The position numbers were made by a program, and so were the translations under genes. A stretch of DNA of 64,000 nt, from the NCBI GenBank assembly GCA_017557535.1, contig JAFYYM010000070.1, positions 62,001-126,000 of the forward strand. The letters run 5' to 3'. Source of the stretch: Bacteroidales bacterium. GTDB lineage: Bacteria; Bacteroidota; Bacteroidia; Bacteroidales; UBA932. Positions within the stretch are counted from its first letter, which is position 1. Each line of letters begins with the position of its first letter. This document shows positions 63,558 to 64,000 of this stretch, piece after piece. The notes beneath the pieces are model-generated. The model worked only from the letters and a program-made list of their open reading frames with translations, ran no database searches and was not told the DNA's origin.

Positions 63558-64000
63558 ATGGAGAAAAGAGTAGTTATCACAGGTATGGGCATCATATCCC
63601 CCGTGGGAAATGACGTGACCACTTTCTGGAAAAACCTTTGTGACGGTTACTGCGGTATCGAAGTTATCGAAAGCGAGGACACAGAGCAGCTTCCGGTCAG
63701 GATTGCCGGTAAAGTCAAGGAGTTCCACGCTGAGGATTACGGAATGGACAAACCCTTCATCCGTAAGCAAGACCTGTTCACACAATTCGGCGTCGCCGCC
63801 GCTTACCAGGCTGTCAAGCAATCTGGTCTTATTTCCGAAGGAGAAGGCAAGAATATCGATCCTTTCAGGTTCGGAGTCTACTTCGGATCCGGCATAGGAG
63901 GTTTCGCCACCCAGTACAGGGAAATGGCCAAAATGATCGATGACCCTTCCGGTCAATGGATATCTCCTCTTTTCATCCCCACGATGATTTCCAACATCGC
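63558..64000 (+). CDS. fabF: 3-oxoacyl-ACP synthase II, N-terminal part
   Basis: First 147 codons; cut by the window's right edge before the catalytic Cys. RVVITGMGIISPVGNDVTTF, RIAGKVKEFHAEDYGMD and FGVYFGSGIGGFATQYREM are the standard FabF N-terminal blocks, and FIPTMISNIA leads into the catalytic half. Elongates acyl-ACP. Follows fabH on the same strand. Confidence 0.93.
   Translation, partial: MEKRVVITGMGIISPVGNDVTTFWKNLCDGYCGIEVIESEDTEQLPVRIAGKVKEFHAEDYGMDKPFIRKQDLFTQFGVAAAYQAVKQSGLISEGEGKNIDPFRFGVYFGSGIGGFATQYREMAKMIDDPSGQWISPLFIPTMISNI

Noticed and set aside
1-64000. CRISPR arrays, rRNA genes, IS transposases, phage or integrase genes
   Set aside because: No regular repeat-spacer series, no rRNA-like sequence and no protein of these families seen.

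Overview
The window looks like chromosome from a member of the Bacteroidota, most likely an uncultured gut-type Bacteroidales species of middling GC. Three things point there. Most upstream regions carry the Bacteroidota -7 box TAnnTTTG (TATCTTTG, TATATTTG, TATTTTTG), with or without an upstream TTTG. Shine-Dalgarno sites are absent except in front of rpsU. Many families are typical of the phylum: GldH, DUF4271, DUF4293, DUF2723, DUF4988, PG0541 and RicT.

Layout. 1-10.7 kb is core: ruvC (cut by the window edge), serS, rplU-rpmA, a unit of ATPase-sirtuin-xylB-xylA, rpsU, a large AsmA-like protein and tRNA-Leu(UAG). 10.7-30.7 kb is one minus-strand surface-glycan locus of 18 genes. It runs from an ABC export permease at its promoter end to a GT2 gene whose 3' end reads into the tRNA-Leu gene. 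It contains six GT2 or GT8-like transferases besides a polyprenyl-phosphate sugar synthase, one GT4, two tandem GT-C membrane transferases, a UDP-xylose synthase, an MBOAT/SGNH O-acylation pair, a radical SAM/SPASM-like protein, an HprK-like kinase with a PqqD-like partner, a ParB/sulfiredoxin-fold-like protein, and a fusion of a PL9-like beta-helix to a complete CheR-type methyltransferase. 30.9-39 kb holds threonine aldolase, a large DUF4988 lipoprotein, a 4-alpha-glucanotransferase and a U32 protein. 39-45.2 kb is the operon trxA - OMP - LOG - prenyl synthase - holB - ricT - gldH - trmB; trmB carries an in-frame palindromic insert. 45.3-51.3 kb is a TolC/MFP/RND efflux operon with its PG0541 companion. 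51.4-64 kb is core: lgt, pgk, an rRNA-type methyltransferase, SUI1-DUF4271-hemD-rnpA-yidD, a DUF2723 glycosyltransferase, a nucleoside phosphorylase, a membrane LytTR regulator, fabH and the start of fabF.

How it fits together. The glycan locus would build a xylose-containing, O-acylated, possibly methylated glycan and export it through Wzm. No Wzt ATPase, initiating phosphoglycosyltransferase, Wzx, Wzy or UpxY-type antiterminator lies in the window, so these must be elsewhere. The hprK-like/pqqD pair has its own promoter and a radical SAM enzyme further down, which suggests a peptide or protein modification branch inside the glycan locus. The strongest leads are this branch, the PL9-CheR fusion, the palindromic element in trmB, and three TTCACCACA repeats spaced in multiples of 20 bp between the LytTR gene and fabH.

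No stretch longer than about 210 bp lacks a gene. No CRISPR array, IS transposase, integrase or rRNA gene was seen.
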